Shown here in pieces: positions 47,416-56,760 of a DNA stretch of 64,000 nucleotides (position 1 is the stretch's first letter; each line of letters begins with the position of its first letter). Location of the stretch: NCBI RefSeq assembly GCF_020171285.1, contig NZ_JAIUZI010000004.1, positions 170,832-234,831 of the forward strand, in the 5' to 3' direction. This DNA is from Seohaeicola saemankumensis. GTDB lineage: Bacteria > Pseudomonadota > Alphaproteobacteria > Rhodobacterales > Rhodobacteraceae. The notes beneath the pieces were generated by a model that had not been told where the DNA came from, made no database searches, and was given only the letters and a program-made list of their open reading frames with translations. The translations under genes were made by a program, and so were the position numbers.

Positions 47416-48459
47416 ATGGCCCCCAAATCCAAAGCCAAAACCAACCCGGGCCGGTTTTTTGAAGACTACACCATTGGCGACGTTCTGAAACACGCGGTGC
47501 CGCGCACCGTGTCGGGCGGCGAGCGGGCGCTGTACCACGCGCTGTATCCTGCGCGTCACGCGCTCTATTCCTCCGACAGCTTCGCGCAGTCCTGCGGCCT
47601 GCCGGCCAGCCCGATCGACGATCTGGCCGCCTTTCACGTGGTGTTCGGCAAGACGGTGCCGGATGTCTCGCTGAACGCGGTCGCCAACCTCGGCTATGCC
47701 GAGGGCCGCTGGCTGAAGCCGGTCTATGCCGGCGACACGCTGCGCTCGGAATCCGAGGTGATCGGGCTGAAGCAGAACTCGAACGGTAAGACCGGGGTGG
47801 TCTACGTCCGCACCCGCGGGCTGAACCAGCGCGACGAAGTGGTGATCGAATACGTCCGCTGGGTGATGGTGCGCAAATCCAACCTCGACGCGCCGGCACC
47901 GGAGACCGTCGTGCCGGAGCTGAAGCCGGCGCTCGCGGCCAGCGATCTGGTGATCCCCGAAGGGCTCGATTTCACCAATTACGATTTTGTACAAAGCGGT
48001 GAAAACCATCGCTGGGATGATTACAAAACGGGAGAAACCATCGACCACGTCGATGGCGTCACCATCGAAGAAGCCGAACACATGATCGCCACGCGGCTGT
48101 GGCAGAACACCGCCAAGGTGCATTTCGACCTGACCTTCCGCCCCGACGGCCGGCTGATCTATGGCGGCCACGTGATTTCGATGGCGCGCGCGCTGTCGTT
48201 CAACGGGCTGGCCAACGCGCAGATGATCGTCGGCCTCAACGGTGGCGCCCACGCAAACCCTTGTTTTGCAGGCGATACCGTCAAAGCCTGGACCGAAGTT
48301 CTGGACAAGGCCGACACCAACGCACCCGGCGTCGGCGCCGTCCGGCTGCGGCTGGTGGCGACCAAGGGCGGCGCGCCCTTCGCGCTGAAGGGGGAGGACG
48401 GCAAATACCTGCCGGATGTTCTGCTGGATCTGGATTATTGGGCGCTGATGCCGAAGTAG
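47416..48459 (+). CDS. mch: Mesaconyl-C1-CoA hydratase
   Basis: This 347-residue double hot-dog (MaoC-like) hydratase interconverts mesaconyl-C1-CoA and beta-methylmalyl-CoA in the ethylmalonyl-CoA pathway. Both halves are visible: GRFFEDYTIGDVLKHAVPRT at the start and ENHRWDDYKTGETIDHVDGVTI in the second half. CTAGGAGAG precedes the start. It forms an operon with the malyl-CoA thioesterase, NnrU and DUF1737 genes. Confidence 0.92.
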   Translation: MAPKSKAKTNPGRFFEDYTIGDVLKHAVPRTVSGGERALYHALYPARHALYSSDSFAQSCGLPASPIDDLAAFHVVFGKTVPDVSLNAVANLGYAEGRWLKPVYAGDTLRSESEVIGLKQNSNGKTGVVYVRTRGLNQRDEVVIEYVRWVMVRKSNLDAPAPETVVPELKPALAASDLVIPEGLDFTNYDFVQSGENHRWDDYKTGETIDHVDGVTIEEAEHMIATRLWQNTAKVHFDLTFRPDGRLIYGGHVISMARALSFNGLANAQMIVGLNGGAHANPCFAGDTVKAWTEVLDKADTNAPGVGAVRLRLVATKGGAPFALKGEDGKYLPDVLLDLDYWALMPK

Positions 48460-48468
48460 GCCGAGGCT

Positions 48469-48517
48469 GGGGGGCTCGCCCCCCAGACCCCCGAGAGTAT
48501 TTTCAAAGAGATGAAAG
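48469..48517 (-). repeat. Dispersed intergenic repeat after mch
   Basis: Read on the minus strand: TTTCATCTCTTTG, then AAATACTC, a GGGGG tract and a GGGGGG/CCCCCC hairpin. It matches the family at 33227-33289 and 53907-53968, with a shorter middle part. It follows the mch stop by nine bases. Confidence 0.7.
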
Positions 48518-48572
48518 CCGGGGTGGCGGGAAAGTTGCACCGGTTTCAGGTTTGGTCTGATAAGGTTGGACC

Positions 48573-49289
48573 ATGAAATTGTTACGCGATTTTCTTGTTT
48601 GTGTATGGGCGATGATGCCGGGGGGGCTGGCGGCATGCGATCTGGCGCTGGTTCTGGCGGTGGATGTGTCAGGCTCGGTGGATGCCGGCGAATACCGGAT
48701 CCAGATGGGGGGGCTGGCCGAGGCGCTGCGCGATCCGGTGGTGTCGGAGGCGCTGGTGCGGGCGCGAGCGCGGGTGTTGCTGATGCAGTGGTCGGGGGCG
48801 TCGCGTCAGCAGACCACCATCGACTGGACCACGGTGGACAGTTTCGCGGCATCGGACCGGCTGGCGGACCGGGTGGAGGAGAATCCGAGGGTCTGGCGCA
48901 ATTTCTCGACGGCGGTGGGAGAGGCGCTGCAGCATGGGCTGGCGGCCTTTGACACGGCGGGGCCCTGTGCCCGGCGGCTGATCGACGTCTCCGGCGACGG
49001 GGTGTCGAACGAAGGTATCGCGCCGGGCGAGGTGCATCCGGCGCTGCGCGCGGCGGGAGTGACGGTCAACGCGATTGCCATCGAGGCGAGCGAGCCGGAT
49101 CTGACCGCCTATTTCTATGAAAATGTGATCACAGGAGAGGGCGCCTTTGTGGTGACCGCGCAGCGGTTTGAGGACTATCCCGACCGGATCCGCAGGAAGT
49201 TGCTGCGTGAAGTCACGCAGGCGACGGCGTCACTGGTGGAAAATGGCGGGGTCCGGGCGCCCGTCACCGGGGCGCCGCGATCAGATTGA
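48573..49289 (+). CDS. DUF1194 (von Willebrand A-like) protein
   Basis: This 238-residue protein has a hydrophobic start (LVCVWAMMPGGLAACDLAL) and a vWA-like fold with the metal-site motif VDVSGSVDAGEY and a later DVSGDGVSNEG. It matches DUF1194 and is probably exported. Its coding end contains one TGTGATCACA palindrome (49124-49133), like those upstream of sdhC and sucC. Function unknown. Confidence 0.88.
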   Translation: MKLLRDFLVCVWAMMPGGLAACDLALVLAVDVSGSVDAGEYRIQMGGLAEALRDPVVSEALVRARARVLLMQWSGASRQQTTIDWTTVDSFAASDRLADRVEENPRVWRNFSTAVGEALQHGLAAFDTAGPCARRLIDVSGDGVSNEGIAPGEVHPALRAAGVTVNAIAIEASEPDLTAYFYENVITGEGAFVVTAQRFEDYPDRIRRKLLREVTQATASLVENGGVRAPVTGAPRSD

Positions 49290-49320
49290 TTCCGTTGAAT
49301 GTGTTGTCGATGTGTTATTT

Positions 49321-49351
49321 TGTGATCACGCATTGGATTGCTGTGATCACT
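49321..49351. promoter_or_regulatory. Paired TGTGATCAC palindromes upstream of sdhC
   Basis: TGTGATCACG starts at 49321 and TGTGATCACT at 49342, exactly 21 bases apart, as before sucC. They lie 117-147 bases upstream of the sdhC start. A third copy lies at 49124-49133. The paired, equally phased sites point to a shared regulator of the sdh and suc operons. Confidence 0.75.
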
Positions 49352-49467
49352 AAGTGGTCGAAAATGCGTGGACCGCGCCAAAAAACCGCGCCTGTGGCGG
49401 CACGCGGCGCGTGACAGCAGAGCAGAATAGGTTAAAACCAAGCCCAGCCAACCGGAAAGGAGCCATC

Positions 49468-49851
49468 ATGGCCGACGATACCTCGGGCGTGCGCCCGCTC
49501 TCGCCGCACCTGCAGATCTATCGCTGGCAGGTGCCCATGCTCACGTCGATCCTGACACGGATCACAGGCAACGCGCTGATCGTTTCGGCTTTGCTCTGGG
49601 TCTGGTGGCTGCTGGCTGCGGCGACGTCGCCCGAGGCCTTTGCCACCGCCGACGGGTTCCTGACCAGCTGGTTCGGCGATCTGGTGATGACGCTGTCGGT
49701 TCTGGGGCTGTGGTATCACTATCTCGCCGGGTTGCGGCACCTCATTTACGATGCCGGCCGCGGTCTGGATATTCCGACCGCAGAAAAACTCGGCTGGGCC
49801 TGCATCATCGGATCGGTCGTGCTGACCGTCCTGACCCTGATCATCGTCTGA
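49468..49851 (+). CDS. sdhC: Succinate dehydrogenase cytochrome b556 subunit
   Basis: This 127-residue membrane anchor binds heme b and quinone. It has the SPHLQIYRWQVPMLTSILTRITG signature and the heme-histidine region GLWYHYLAGLRHL, with three hydrophobic helices. AAAGGAG upstream sets the start. sdhD follows after 11 bases. Confidence 0.94.
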   Translation: MADDTSGVRPLSPHLQIYRWQVPMLTSILTRITGNALIVSALLWVWWLLAAATSPEAFATADGFLTSWFGDLVMTLSVLGLWYHYLAGLRHLIYDAGRGLDIPTAEKLGWACIIGSVVLTVLTLIIV

Positions 49852-49862
49852 AGGAGGCCATC

Positions 49863-50234
49863 ATGCGTTATCTGACAGATCGCAAGCGCGCCGTCGGCAA
49901 AGGTGCCGCGGGTACGGGCACCGAACATCACTGGTACATGCAGGTCAGCGCGGTTGGCCTGGCGCTGATCGTACCGACATTCATCATCATCGCCGGTCGC
50001 GCGCTGGGATCCGATCATGCATCGGTGCTTGAGACTTTCTCGCATCCCATTCCCGCCATTCTGACCGCGCTGGTTCTGGTTGTGGGGCTGCAGCATTTCC
50101 GCCGTGGCGCGCAGATCATGATCGAGGACTACTGGCACGGCACCACCAAGAAAGCCGCGCTGATCTTTACCACCGTCTTTTCCTACGGGCTGACGGCGAC
50201 CGGGCTCTTCGCGCTGGCGAAGATCGCGCTCTGA
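49863..50234 (+). CDS. sdhD: Succinate dehydrogenase membrane anchor subunit
   Basis: This 123-residue anchor has three hydrophobic helices and the family pattern ([22 protein letters not shown] and [18 protein letters not shown]). AAGGAGG precedes the ATG. It lies between sdhC and sdhA in the operon. Confidence 0.94.
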   Translation: MRYLTDRKRAVGKGAAGTGTEHHWYMQVSAVGLALIVPTFIIIAGRALGSDHASVLETFSHPIPAILTALVLVVGLQHFRRGAQIMIEDYWHGTTKKAALIFTTVFSYGLTATGLFALAKIAL

Positions 50235-50245
50235 GAGGCAGGACA

Positions 50246-52051
50246 ATGGCAGCTTACGAATACGAAACGCATGAATATGATGTGGTTGTTGTCGGCGCCG
50301 GTGGCGCCGGGCTGCGGGCCACACTGGGGATGGCGGAACAGGGTCTGCGCACCGCTTGCGTGACTAAGGTGTTCCCGACCCGCTCGCACACCGTGGCGGC
50401 GCAGGGCGGCATCGCCGCGTCCCTGTCGAACATGGGCCCCGACCACTGGCAGTGGCACATGTACGACACGGTCAAGGGCTCGGACTGGCTGGGCGATACC
50501 GACGCGATGGAATACCTCGCCCGCGAAGCACCCAAGGCGGTTTACGAACTGGAGCACTATGGCGTGCCGTTCAGCCGCACAGAAGAGGGCAAGATCTATC
50601 AGCGCCCGTTCGGCGGCCACACCACCGAATTCGGCGAAGGCCCCGCCGTGCAGCGGACCTGTGCCGCCGCCGACCGCACCGGCCACGCGATTCTGCACAC
50701 GCTCTATGGCCAGAGCCTCAAGAACAACGCCGAGTTCTACATCGAGTATTTCGCCATCGACCTGGTGATGTCCGAGGATGGCCAGTGCCAGGGCGTCGTC
50801 TGCTGGAAGCTCGATGACGGCACCATGCATGTGTTCAATGCCAAGATGGTCGTGCTGGCCACTGGCGGCTATGGCCGTGCCTATTTCTCTGCCACCTCGG
50901 CGCATACCTGCACCGGCGACGGCGGCGGCATGGTGGCGCGCGCCGGTCTGGCGCTGCAGGACATGGAATTCGTGCAATTCCACCCCACCGGCATCTACGG
51001 CTCGGGCTGCCTGATCACCGAAGGCGCGCGCGGCGAGGGTGGTTACCTGACCAATTCCGAAGGCGAACGGTTCATGGAGCGTTACGCGCCCCAGTACAAG
51101 GACCTGGCGCCGCGTGACTATGTCAGCCGCTCGATGACGATGGAAATCCGCGAAGGCCGCGGCGTCGGCAAGGACGGCGATCACATCCACCTGAACCTGA
51201 ACCACCTGCCGCCCGAGGCGCTGGCCGAACGCCTGCCCGGCATCTCGGAAAGCGCCAAGATCTTTGCCGGTGTCGACGTGACCAAGGAACCGATCCCGGT
51301 TCTGCCGACGGTGCACTACAACATGGGCGGTATCCCGACCAACTACTGGGGCGAGGTGCTGAACCCCACCGCCGAGGATCCGACCGCCGTCGTGCCCGGC
51401 CTGATGGCCGTGGGCGAGGCCGGCTGTGCCTCGGTGCATGGCGCTAACCGGCTTGGCTCCAACTCGCTGATCGACCTCGTGGTATTCGGCCGCGCCGCCG
51501 CGATCCGCGCCGGCAAGGTGGTCGATGCCGACGCACCGAACCCGGTTCTGAACCAGGCCAGTGTCGACAAGGCGTTCGACCGTTTCGACGGGCTGCGCAA
51601 CGCCAACGGCACCATGGCCACCGCCGAACTGCGGCTGGAGATGCAGAAGACGATGCAGGCCGACGCCGCCGTGTTCCGCACCGCCAAGACGATGGCCGAA
51701 GGGGTCGAGAAAATGACCGCGATCGCCGCCAAGATGGACGATCTGAAGGTCACCGACCGCAGCCTGGTCTGGAATAGCGACCTGATGGAAACGCTGGAAC
51801 TGACCAACCTGATGCCGTCGGCGCTTGCCACCATCGTCGGCGCCGAGGCGCGCAAGGAATCCCGTGGCGCGCACGCGCACGAGGATTTTACAACGCGCGA
51901 CGACGAGAACTGGCGCGTTCACACCGTCAGCCGGGTCGAGGGCAACAAGGTCGAGCTGAGCTATCGCCCGGTTGTGGTCGATCCGCTGTCGACCGAGGCC
52001 GAAGGCGGCATCAGCCTGAAGCGGATCGCGCCCAAGGCGCGGACCTTCTAA
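50246..52051 (+). CDS. sdhA: Succinate dehydrogenase flavoprotein subunit
   Basis: This subunit oxidises succinate with covalently bound FAD. The FAD loop is [12 protein letters not shown] and the flavin-linked histidine is H48 in [30 protein letters not shown] and [11 protein letters not shown] are intact. It has 601 residues. The next gene is a sulfotransferase-like gene rather than sdhB. Confidence 0.97.
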   Translation: MAAYEYETHEYDVVVVGAGGAGLRATLGMAEQGLRTACVTKVFPTRSHTVAAQGGIAASLSNMGPDHWQWHMYDTVKGSDWLGDTDAMEYLAREAPKAVYELEHYGVPFSRTEEGKIYQRPFGGHTTEFGEGPAVQRTCAAADRTGHAILHTLYGQSLKNNAEFYIEYFAIDLVMSEDGQCQGVVCWKLDDGTMHVFNAKMVVLATGGYGRAYFSATSAHTCTGDGGGMVARAGLALQDMEFVQFHPTGIYGSGCLITEGARGEGGYLTNSEGERFMERYAPQYKDLAPRDYVSRSMTMEIREGRGVGKDGDHIHLNLNHLPPEALAERLPGISESAKIFAGVDVTKEPIPVLPTVHYNMGGIPTNYWGEVLNPTAEDPTAVVPGLMAVGEAGCASVHGANRLGSNSLIDLVVFGRAAAIRAGKVVDADAPNPVLNQASVDKAFDRFDGLRNANGTMATAELRLEMQKTMQADAAVFRTAKTMAEGVEKMTAIAAKMDDLKVTDRSLVWNSDLMETLELTNLMPSALATIVGAEARKESRGAHAHEDFTTRDDENWRVHTVSRVEGNKVELSYRPVVVDPLSTEAEGGISLKRIAPKARTF

Positions 52052-52069
52052 AGGGCGGAGCGCGGACAG

Positions 52070-52912
52070 ATGGCGGAACGCGGCGAAATCGGGACGGATC
52101 GGAGGGTGATCGTGCATTGCGGCGCCCAAAAGACCGGCTCGACCTCGTTCCACCATTTTGTCCAGAACAATGCCGAGGCGCTGCGTGGCCGGGTCGAGGT
52201 ACTGACCCCGGTCCGGGGCACCGCGACCCGCGAGCTGGGCCGCGTTTCGGCGCTGTACAGCCTGGACCCGAAACAGCACGAGGCGGCGTTGATCGCCGCC
52301 ATTCAGGCGGTGCGCGACCAGGTTCTGGACGCCGGCTGTACCTGTATCATCAGCCACGAAAATATCGCGGGCGCAATGATGGGGCGGTCGGGGGTGACCA
52401 CGCTTTACCCGGCGCTGCCACGGATCATCGCGTTGCTTGAACGGCATCTGGCGCCGATCCGGCCGGACTATGTGATCTATACCCGCGAGATCGCAAGCTG
52501 GAAGGTCAGCGTCCACAATCAGGCGGTGAAAACCGACAACTACAAGCGCTCGCTCGCGGAATTTCTGGACGAAACCCGCGACTGCGGCAGCTGGGAACAG
52601 CTGCAGTCGGATCTGACCGCGCGGCTGGGCGCGGATCGGCTGCGGTTCTTCCGGTTGGAGGACGAGCCCGACGAGCTGCGGCCCGGCCAGCAACTGCTGG
52701 CGTTCGCGGGCCTGGGTGGCGGGGATATCGCGGCGCTGGCGGCTCTGAAACGCCTCCGGAATCCGGGGTTGAACCCCGGTGCCATGGAGTTCATGCGGCG
52801 GGTCAAGGACGCGGGGCTGGCACCGCCGGCGCGGCGCAAGATCGCCGTGCTGATCAAGGAAAACCAACAGCTGTTTGTCGACCGGATCGACCCGGAACAG
52901 GCGGCTGACTAA
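52070..52912 (+). CDS. Sulfotransferase-like P-loop protein between sdhA and sdhB
   Basis: This 280-residue protein starts with a nucleotide-binding motif VIVHCGAQKTGSTSFHH (GAQKTGSTS about 18-26), typical of PAPS-dependent sulfotransferases and related P-loop proteins. The middle has an ISHENIAG motif and YTREIASWKVSVHNQ, resembling the 3'-phosphate-binding region. The target is unknown. It begins 18 bases after sdhA and ends 45 bases before sdhB, so it is part of the operon unless it has an internal promoter. Confidence 0.75.
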   Translation: MAERGEIGTDRRVIVHCGAQKTGSTSFHHFVQNNAEALRGRVEVLTPVRGTATRELGRVSALYSLDPKQHEAALIAAIQAVRDQVLDAGCTCIISHENIAGAMMGRSGVTTLYPALPRIIALLERHLAPIRPDYVIYTREIASWKVSVHNQAVKTDNYKRSLAEFLDETRDCGSWEQLQSDLTARLGADRLRFFRLEDEPDELRPGQQLLAFAGLGGGDIAALAALKRLRNPGLNPGAMEFMRRVKDAGLAPPARRKIAVLIKENQQLFVDRIDPEQAAD

Positions 52913-52957
52913 GGAACGCAACAGCGCGCGACGCGCGACCGAGCCAAGGAGACACAG

Positions 52958-53737
52958 ATGGTCCAACTGACCCTGCCCAAGAACTCCCGGATCACAACCG
53001 GGAAAACCTGGCCAAAACCGGATGGCGCCACCAATCTGCGCAAATTCCAGATCTATCGCTGGAACCCTGACGACGGTCAGAACCCGCGTGTCGATACCTA
53101 TTTCGTCGATATGGACAACTGCGGCCCAATGATCCTGGACGCGCTGATCAAGATCAAGAATGAGATCGACCCGACGCTGACGTTCCGCCGCTCCTGCCGC
53201 GAGGGCATCTGCGGCTCCTGCGCGATGAACATCGACGGCATCAACACGCTGGCCTGCATCTATGGCATGGACGAGATCAAGGGTGACGTGAAAATCTACC
53301 CGCTGCCGCATATGCCTGTGGTCAAGGACCTGATCCCCGACCTGAACCACTTCTATGCCCAGCACGCCTCCATCATGCCCTGGCTGGAAACCAAGACCAA
53401 CCGCCCGGCCAAGGAATGGAAACAGTCGATCGAGGACCGCAAGAAACTCGACGGTCTCTATGAATGCGTGATGTGCGCCTCCTGCTCCACCTCCTGCCCG
53501 TCCTACTGGTGGAACTCCGACCGCTATCTCGGCCCTGCGGCGCTGCTGCACGCCTACCGCTGGCTGATCGACAGCCGCGACGAGGCCACCGGCGAACGGC
53601 TCGACCAGCTCGAAGACCCCTTCAAGCTCTACCGCTGCCACACGATCATGAACTGCGCCAAAACCTGCCCCAAGGGGCTGAACCCGGCCAAGGCGATCGC
53701 CGAGATCAAGAAGATGATGGTCTCCCGCGCCGTCTGA
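52958..53737 (+). CDS. sdhB: Succinate dehydrogenase iron-sulfur subunit
   Basis: This subunit passes electrons from FAD to quinone through three iron-sulfur clusters. The ligands are visible: [11 protein letters not shown] with C from RRSC ([2Fe-2S]), [13 protein letters not shown] and [15 protein letters not shown] ([4Fe-4S] and [3Fe-4S]). It has 259 residues, with AAGGAG upstream. It closes the sdh operon. Confidence 0.96.
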   Translation: MVQLTLPKNSRITTGKTWPKPDGATNLRKFQIYRWNPDDGQNPRVDTYFVDMDNCGPMILDALIKIKNEIDPTLTFRRSCREGICGSCAMNIDGINTLACIYGMDEIKGDVKIYPLPHMPVVKDLIPDLNHFYAQHASIMPWLETKTNRPAKEWKQSIEDRKKLDGLYECVMCASCSTSCPSYWWNSDRYLGPAALLHAYRWLIDSRDEATGERLDQLEDPFKLYRCHTIMNCAKTCPKGLNPAKAIAEIKKMMVSRAV

Positions 53738-54103
53738 GCATCGCCTGTCCCATGCTCGGCTTGGGACGGCCACCACGAGATCCGCCCGGGTGTGCCGAAT
53801 GCGCCACCATCGGGCGGGCTCCCGCCAGGTCCTTCGGCATCACAGATGCCTGTGGCCTGTTGGGCCGGGCAGCGCGCGGTAAACCGCCCGCTGCGGCTCC
53901 TCTCTGTTTCATCTCTTTCCAAATACTCCGGGGGTAAGGCCGAAGGCCGAGGGGGCAGCGCCCCCTTTGAGGCCCGGCAGCACCGCTGCTCCGGCCCGTT
54001 GCAGCCTGTGCATGGCAAGCTTTCCTCTTTGGGGGATGTCGGGCGCTCCTGGCGGGACTAGCTTCACGGCAGGGAGGGTCAATGCTGCGCATAGGAGCGA
54101 CCC
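53738..54103. other. Non-coding gap after sdhB
   Basis: No gene is supported in these 366 bases apart from the dispersed repeat listed separately. The remaining sequence is GC-rich, with short inverted tracts; open frames in it look like composition shadows. Confidence 0.6.
53907..53968 (+). repeat. Dispersed intergenic repeat after sdhB
   Basis: TTTCATCTCTTTC, CAAATACTCCGGGGG, a GGCCGAAGGCC hairpin and GGGGGCAGCGCCCCC follow one another. The order matches 33227-33289 and 48469-48517 and the copy interrupted by the transposon. The double hairpin could act as a terminator for the sdh operon. Confidence 0.78.
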
Positions 54104-54250
54104 ATGACAACCGTGACCAAACTGCCCGCAACTGCCGCCCTCGAAGCCCTGAAGGCATTGGAACAGGCTTGGGCCTATTACGAACCGGAGCCTTTGCCGG
54201 TGACGTACAAGGATCAGCCGGATCTGTTCGAATACCATACCGCTGCCTGA
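54104..54250 (+). CDS. Small hypothetical protein, 48 residues
   Basis: The frame begins MTTVTKLPATAALEALKALE and ends EYHTAA, with an aromatic AWAYYEPEP centre. An AGGAGCG ribosome site is placed 5-11 bases before the ATG. I believe similar short proteins occur in related bacteria but cannot name a family. It stands alone after the sdh operon. Confidence 0.6.
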   Translation: MTTVTKLPATAALEALKALEQAWAYYEPEPLPVTYKDQPDLFEYHTAA

Positions 54251-54346
54251 TGGATACCCTCCGCATGTCCCTGCGGGGCGTGCGGGTCCGCTCTGGCATG
54301 CCCGGCCGCCCAGGGGTAAACCGGTTCCCGGTAGAAGGGAGCCGGA

Positions 54347-54553
54347 ATGCCGGTATTGATGCTGATCCTGCTGATCGCCGTGTTCGTCTATTTCCTGTGG
54401 CGTCACAAGACGTCGGATCTGACAAGGAACTGTCGATGGCGGCAGAACAGGGCGCTGGGCCGCTGGAGGTGCGCCTTTTGCGGCGCTGAAACGGATGGGC
54501 CGGAGATTCCCACCGTCTGTATGAACCCGCGGCGCGGTCCCGGGAGGGCGTGA
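54347..54553 (+). CDS. Small membrane protein with cysteine pair
   Basis: This 68-residue protein has one N-terminal helix (VLMLILLIAVFVYFLW), then NCRWRQNR and WRCAFCGAETDG. The cysteine pattern resembles a small zinc-binding element. AAGGGAG precedes the ATG. Family not named. Confidence 0.6.
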   Translation: MPVLMLILLIAVFVYFLWRHKTSDLTRNCRWRQNRALGRWRCAFCGAETDGPEIPTVCMNPRRGPGRA

Positions 54554-54639
54554 TCTTCCCGGGCGCAGCGTGCGGGGCTTTCCCTGCGCGCGGTTCTGGC
54601 GCAATCTTCACACCCGCAGACAGATGAGGAACGCACCAG

Positions 54640-55488
54640 ATGACCCCAGAGATGCCGCGCGATGCAGAGCGCCGCCGCGCCGTCGCGCCGGTTATTTGTT
54701 ATCCCAACGATAGCCTGCCGAAACCCGATCTGGGACTGTATCGCGCGGCGCGGAAATCCGCGTCAAAGATCAGCGAAACGCGTGTGTTGCCACGCGATGC
54801 GGCCTGTTTCACAGCTCCGCGCGGGCATTTCTTTCGCATCACCTCCATTGACGGGCCGCAGGTGGGGGACCTGAACCTGTGGAACGCCGCCGACCTGTCC
54901 GAGCGATTCTATTCCGGCAAGACCCGGGCGCTGCATGGAACGCACCTGGGCCAGGGAGAGCGGATGTGGTCCGCGTTTCCGCACTTGCGGCCGATGGCGA
55001 CCATTGTCGAGGACACGCTGGGTTGGTACGGGATAGATAGATATGGCGGCTCGGTACACGACGTGATCGGCACCCGGTGCGACCCCTATACCGGGAATCT
55101 GCTGTCGGGTGGCCAGTACCACCAGTGTTGCCACTCCAACCTGACCCGCGCTCTGGCCGCGCATCTGGGCGTGTCGGTGGACGAGGCAGAGCCGCACGTG
55201 CACGATGTGCTGAATGTCTTTATGTGCACGGGGTTCACCCGGGACACCGGTCAGTATTTCATGAAGGCCAGCCCGGTGCGGCCCGGTGATTATCTAGAAT
55301 TCTTTGCCGAAATCGATCTTTTGGGCGCGCTCAGCGCCTGTCCGGGCGGGGATTGTTCGACCGAGCATTCAAGCGATGCGGCGGCCTGTTTCCCCTTGCT
55401 GGTCGAGTGTTTCGCCCCGACCGAGGGAAGTCTCGAGGGATGGCAAGAGCCTGCGCGAAACGGCTATGATCGGTCACACGGAGCGTAG
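54640..55488 (+). CDS. DUF1989 (urea carboxylase-associated) family protein
   Basis: This 282-residue protein has the DUF1989 pattern: the FFRITSIDGPQVGDLNLWNA segment, GTRCDPYT and the C-terminal CPGGDCSTEHSSD region with conserved cysteines. Members occur with urea carboxylase or nitrogen-metabolism genes. No such partner is near here, so the role is uncertain. Confidence 0.85.
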   Translation: MTPEMPRDAERRRAVAPVICYPNDSLPKPDLGLYRAARKSASKISETRVLPRDAACFTAPRGHFFRITSIDGPQVGDLNLWNAADLSERFYSGKTRALHGTHLGQGERMWSAFPHLRPMATIVEDTLGWYGIDRYGGSVHDVIGTRCDPYTGNLLSGGQYHQCCHSNLTRALAAHLGVSVDEAEPHVHDVLNVFMCTGFTRDTGQYFMKASPVRPGDYLEFFAEIDLLGALSACPGGDCSTEHSSDAAACFPLLVECFAPTEGSLEGWQEPARNGYDRSHGA

Positions 55489-55586
55489 CGGGGGCGTGGC
55501 GCTCCCGTCCGGGCGATCCTGCATCATGGATGCAGGGCGCCCGGTTGGGCCAGGCAGCGCGCGGGACGCGCGCTGCGGTTGCGTCT

Positions 55587-56291
55587 TCAGGCGAAGGCGG
55601 CGCGCAGCGCGATTTCGACCATATCGCCAAAACTGCGTTCGCGATCTTCCGAGGGCAGCGCTTCGCCGGTGATCAGGTGGTCCGAGACGGTAAGGACCGC
55701 CAGAGCCCGGCGCCCGTGGCGGGCGGCAAGCGTATAGAGTTCCGCCGCTTCCATTTCGACACCCAATATCCCGTGGCGCACCATTTGCTCATTCAGGTCG
55801 GGGCGTTCATCGTAAAACACATCCGAAGAATAGATGCCGCCGATATGGGTATTCGCGCCAATGTCATTTGCAGCTTCGGCGGCGGATTTCAGCAAGTCCC
55901 AATTGGCGCAGGGCGCATAGTTCAGTTCGCGCAGGATTGCCGAGGAGGGCGAGGAAACGGTTGTCGCGGTCATCGCCAGGATCACGTCCCGGATTTTGAC
56001 CCTGTCCTGCATGCCGCCACAGGAGCCGATCCGGATCAGGGTTTTTGCCCCATAATCCCGGATCAGTTCATTGACGTAAATCGACAGCGACGGCATCCCC
56101 ATGCCGCTGCCCTGAATGGTGACGCGGTGCCCATTCCACGTTCCGGTGAAACCGAGCATTCCGCGCACGTCATTGACCAGCCGGGCATCGGACAGAAACG
56201 TTTCCGCTGCCCATTTCGCGCGGTAGGGGTCTCCGGGCAATAGAACGGTGTCCGCGATTTCGCCCGGTTTTGCACCGATATGAATGGTCAT
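55587..56291 (-). CDS. deoD: Purine-nucleoside phosphorylase (DeoD type)
   Basis: This hexameric enzyme phosphorolyses purine nucleosides to bases and ribose-1-phosphate. It has [22 protein letters not shown], the phosphate site RIGSCGG and VEMEAAELY for ribose binding, with SDHLITGE near the end. Its 234 residues fit the DeoD type. It lies 15 bases downstream of the H-NS-like gene and may be co-transcribed. Confidence 0.94.
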   Translation of the reverse strand: MTIHIGAKPGEIADTVLLPGDPYRAKWAAETFLSDARLVNDVRGMLGFTGTWNGHRVTIQGSGMGMPSLSIYVNELIRDYGAKTLIRIGSCGGMQDRVKIRDVILAMTATTVSSPSSAILRELNYAPCANWDLLKSAAEAANDIGANTHIGGIYSSDVFYDERPDLNEQMVRHGILGVEMEAAELYTLAARHGRRALAVLTVSDHLITGEALPSEDRERSFGDMVEIALRAAFA

Positions 56292-56306
56292 GATCCGCCG
56301 GCCCGG

Positions 56307-56630
56307 TCAGATTTCCAGATCGGAGATATCGTCGCCGCGATTCAACGCGTCATGCACCCACTGCGGTTTGCGTCCGCGCCCGGTCCAGGTTTGCTCGGGG
56401 TTTTGGGGATTGCGGTATTTCGGCGGCGAAACAGTTTGTTTGCCGCCGCCACGGGTTTTTCCACCGGGGGCGACTTCGTCGAGTGAGAAACCAAATTCGG
56501 CAACAGCGCGTTCCGCTGCTTTCCGCGCTTCCGCTCTCTCGCGGGTTTCGGCTTTGACGAGGGCCGTATCAATTTTTGCGCGCAGTTCCAGCAGTTCTTT
56601 GCGGGACATGGATTCCAGATCGATTGCCAT
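56307..56630 (-). CDS. H-NS family nucleoid-associated protein
   Basis: This 107-residue protein has an N-terminal coiled coil (SRKELLELRAKIDTALVKAETRERAEARKAAE) and a C-terminal H-NS DNA-binding segment (KYRNPQNPEQTWTGRGRKPQWV). H-NS-like proteins bind AT-rich and transferred DNA; the transposon in this window is less GC-rich than its surroundings. AAAGGAGTGAGG fixes the start. An 11-bp inverted repeat lies 21 bases upstream. Confidence 0.92.
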   Translation of the reverse strand: MAIDLESMSRKELLELRAKIDTALVKAETRERAEARKAAERAVAEFGFSLDEVAPGGKTRGGGKQTVSPPKYRNPQNPEQTWTGRGRKPQWVHDALNRGDDISDLEI

Positions 56631-56651
56631 TTTCCTCACTCCTTTTTGTGT

Positions 56652-56682
56652 TCGCGTTTCGCACATCTAGGGCGAAACGCGA
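56652..56682. promoter_or_regulatory. Inverted repeat upstream of the H-NS-like gene
   Basis: TCGCGTTTCGC and GCGAAACGCGA (56652-56662 and 56672-56682) form an 11-bp perfect repeat with a 9-base centre. A further palindrome CGCTAATTAGCG lies at 56709-56720. No T-run follows, so an operator or autoregulatory site is more likely than an ecm terminator. Confidence 0.5.
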
Positions 56683-56760
56683 GATGACACAATAGAGTGC
56701 AAACTGACGCTAATTAGCGGCAATTTTATTGACAGATCAGACAATTAGATGACGCCGCAG

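Noticed and set aside
50183..53776. Open frame of 1197 codons opposite sdhCDAB
   Set aside because: It is antisense to well-identified sdh genes, with no domain and a composition typical of GC-rich shadow frames.
56667..56760. Cobalamin riboswitch for ecm
   Set aside because: This gap is downstream of ecm; the upstream gap (58729-58877) is too short and has no B12-box-like sequence.
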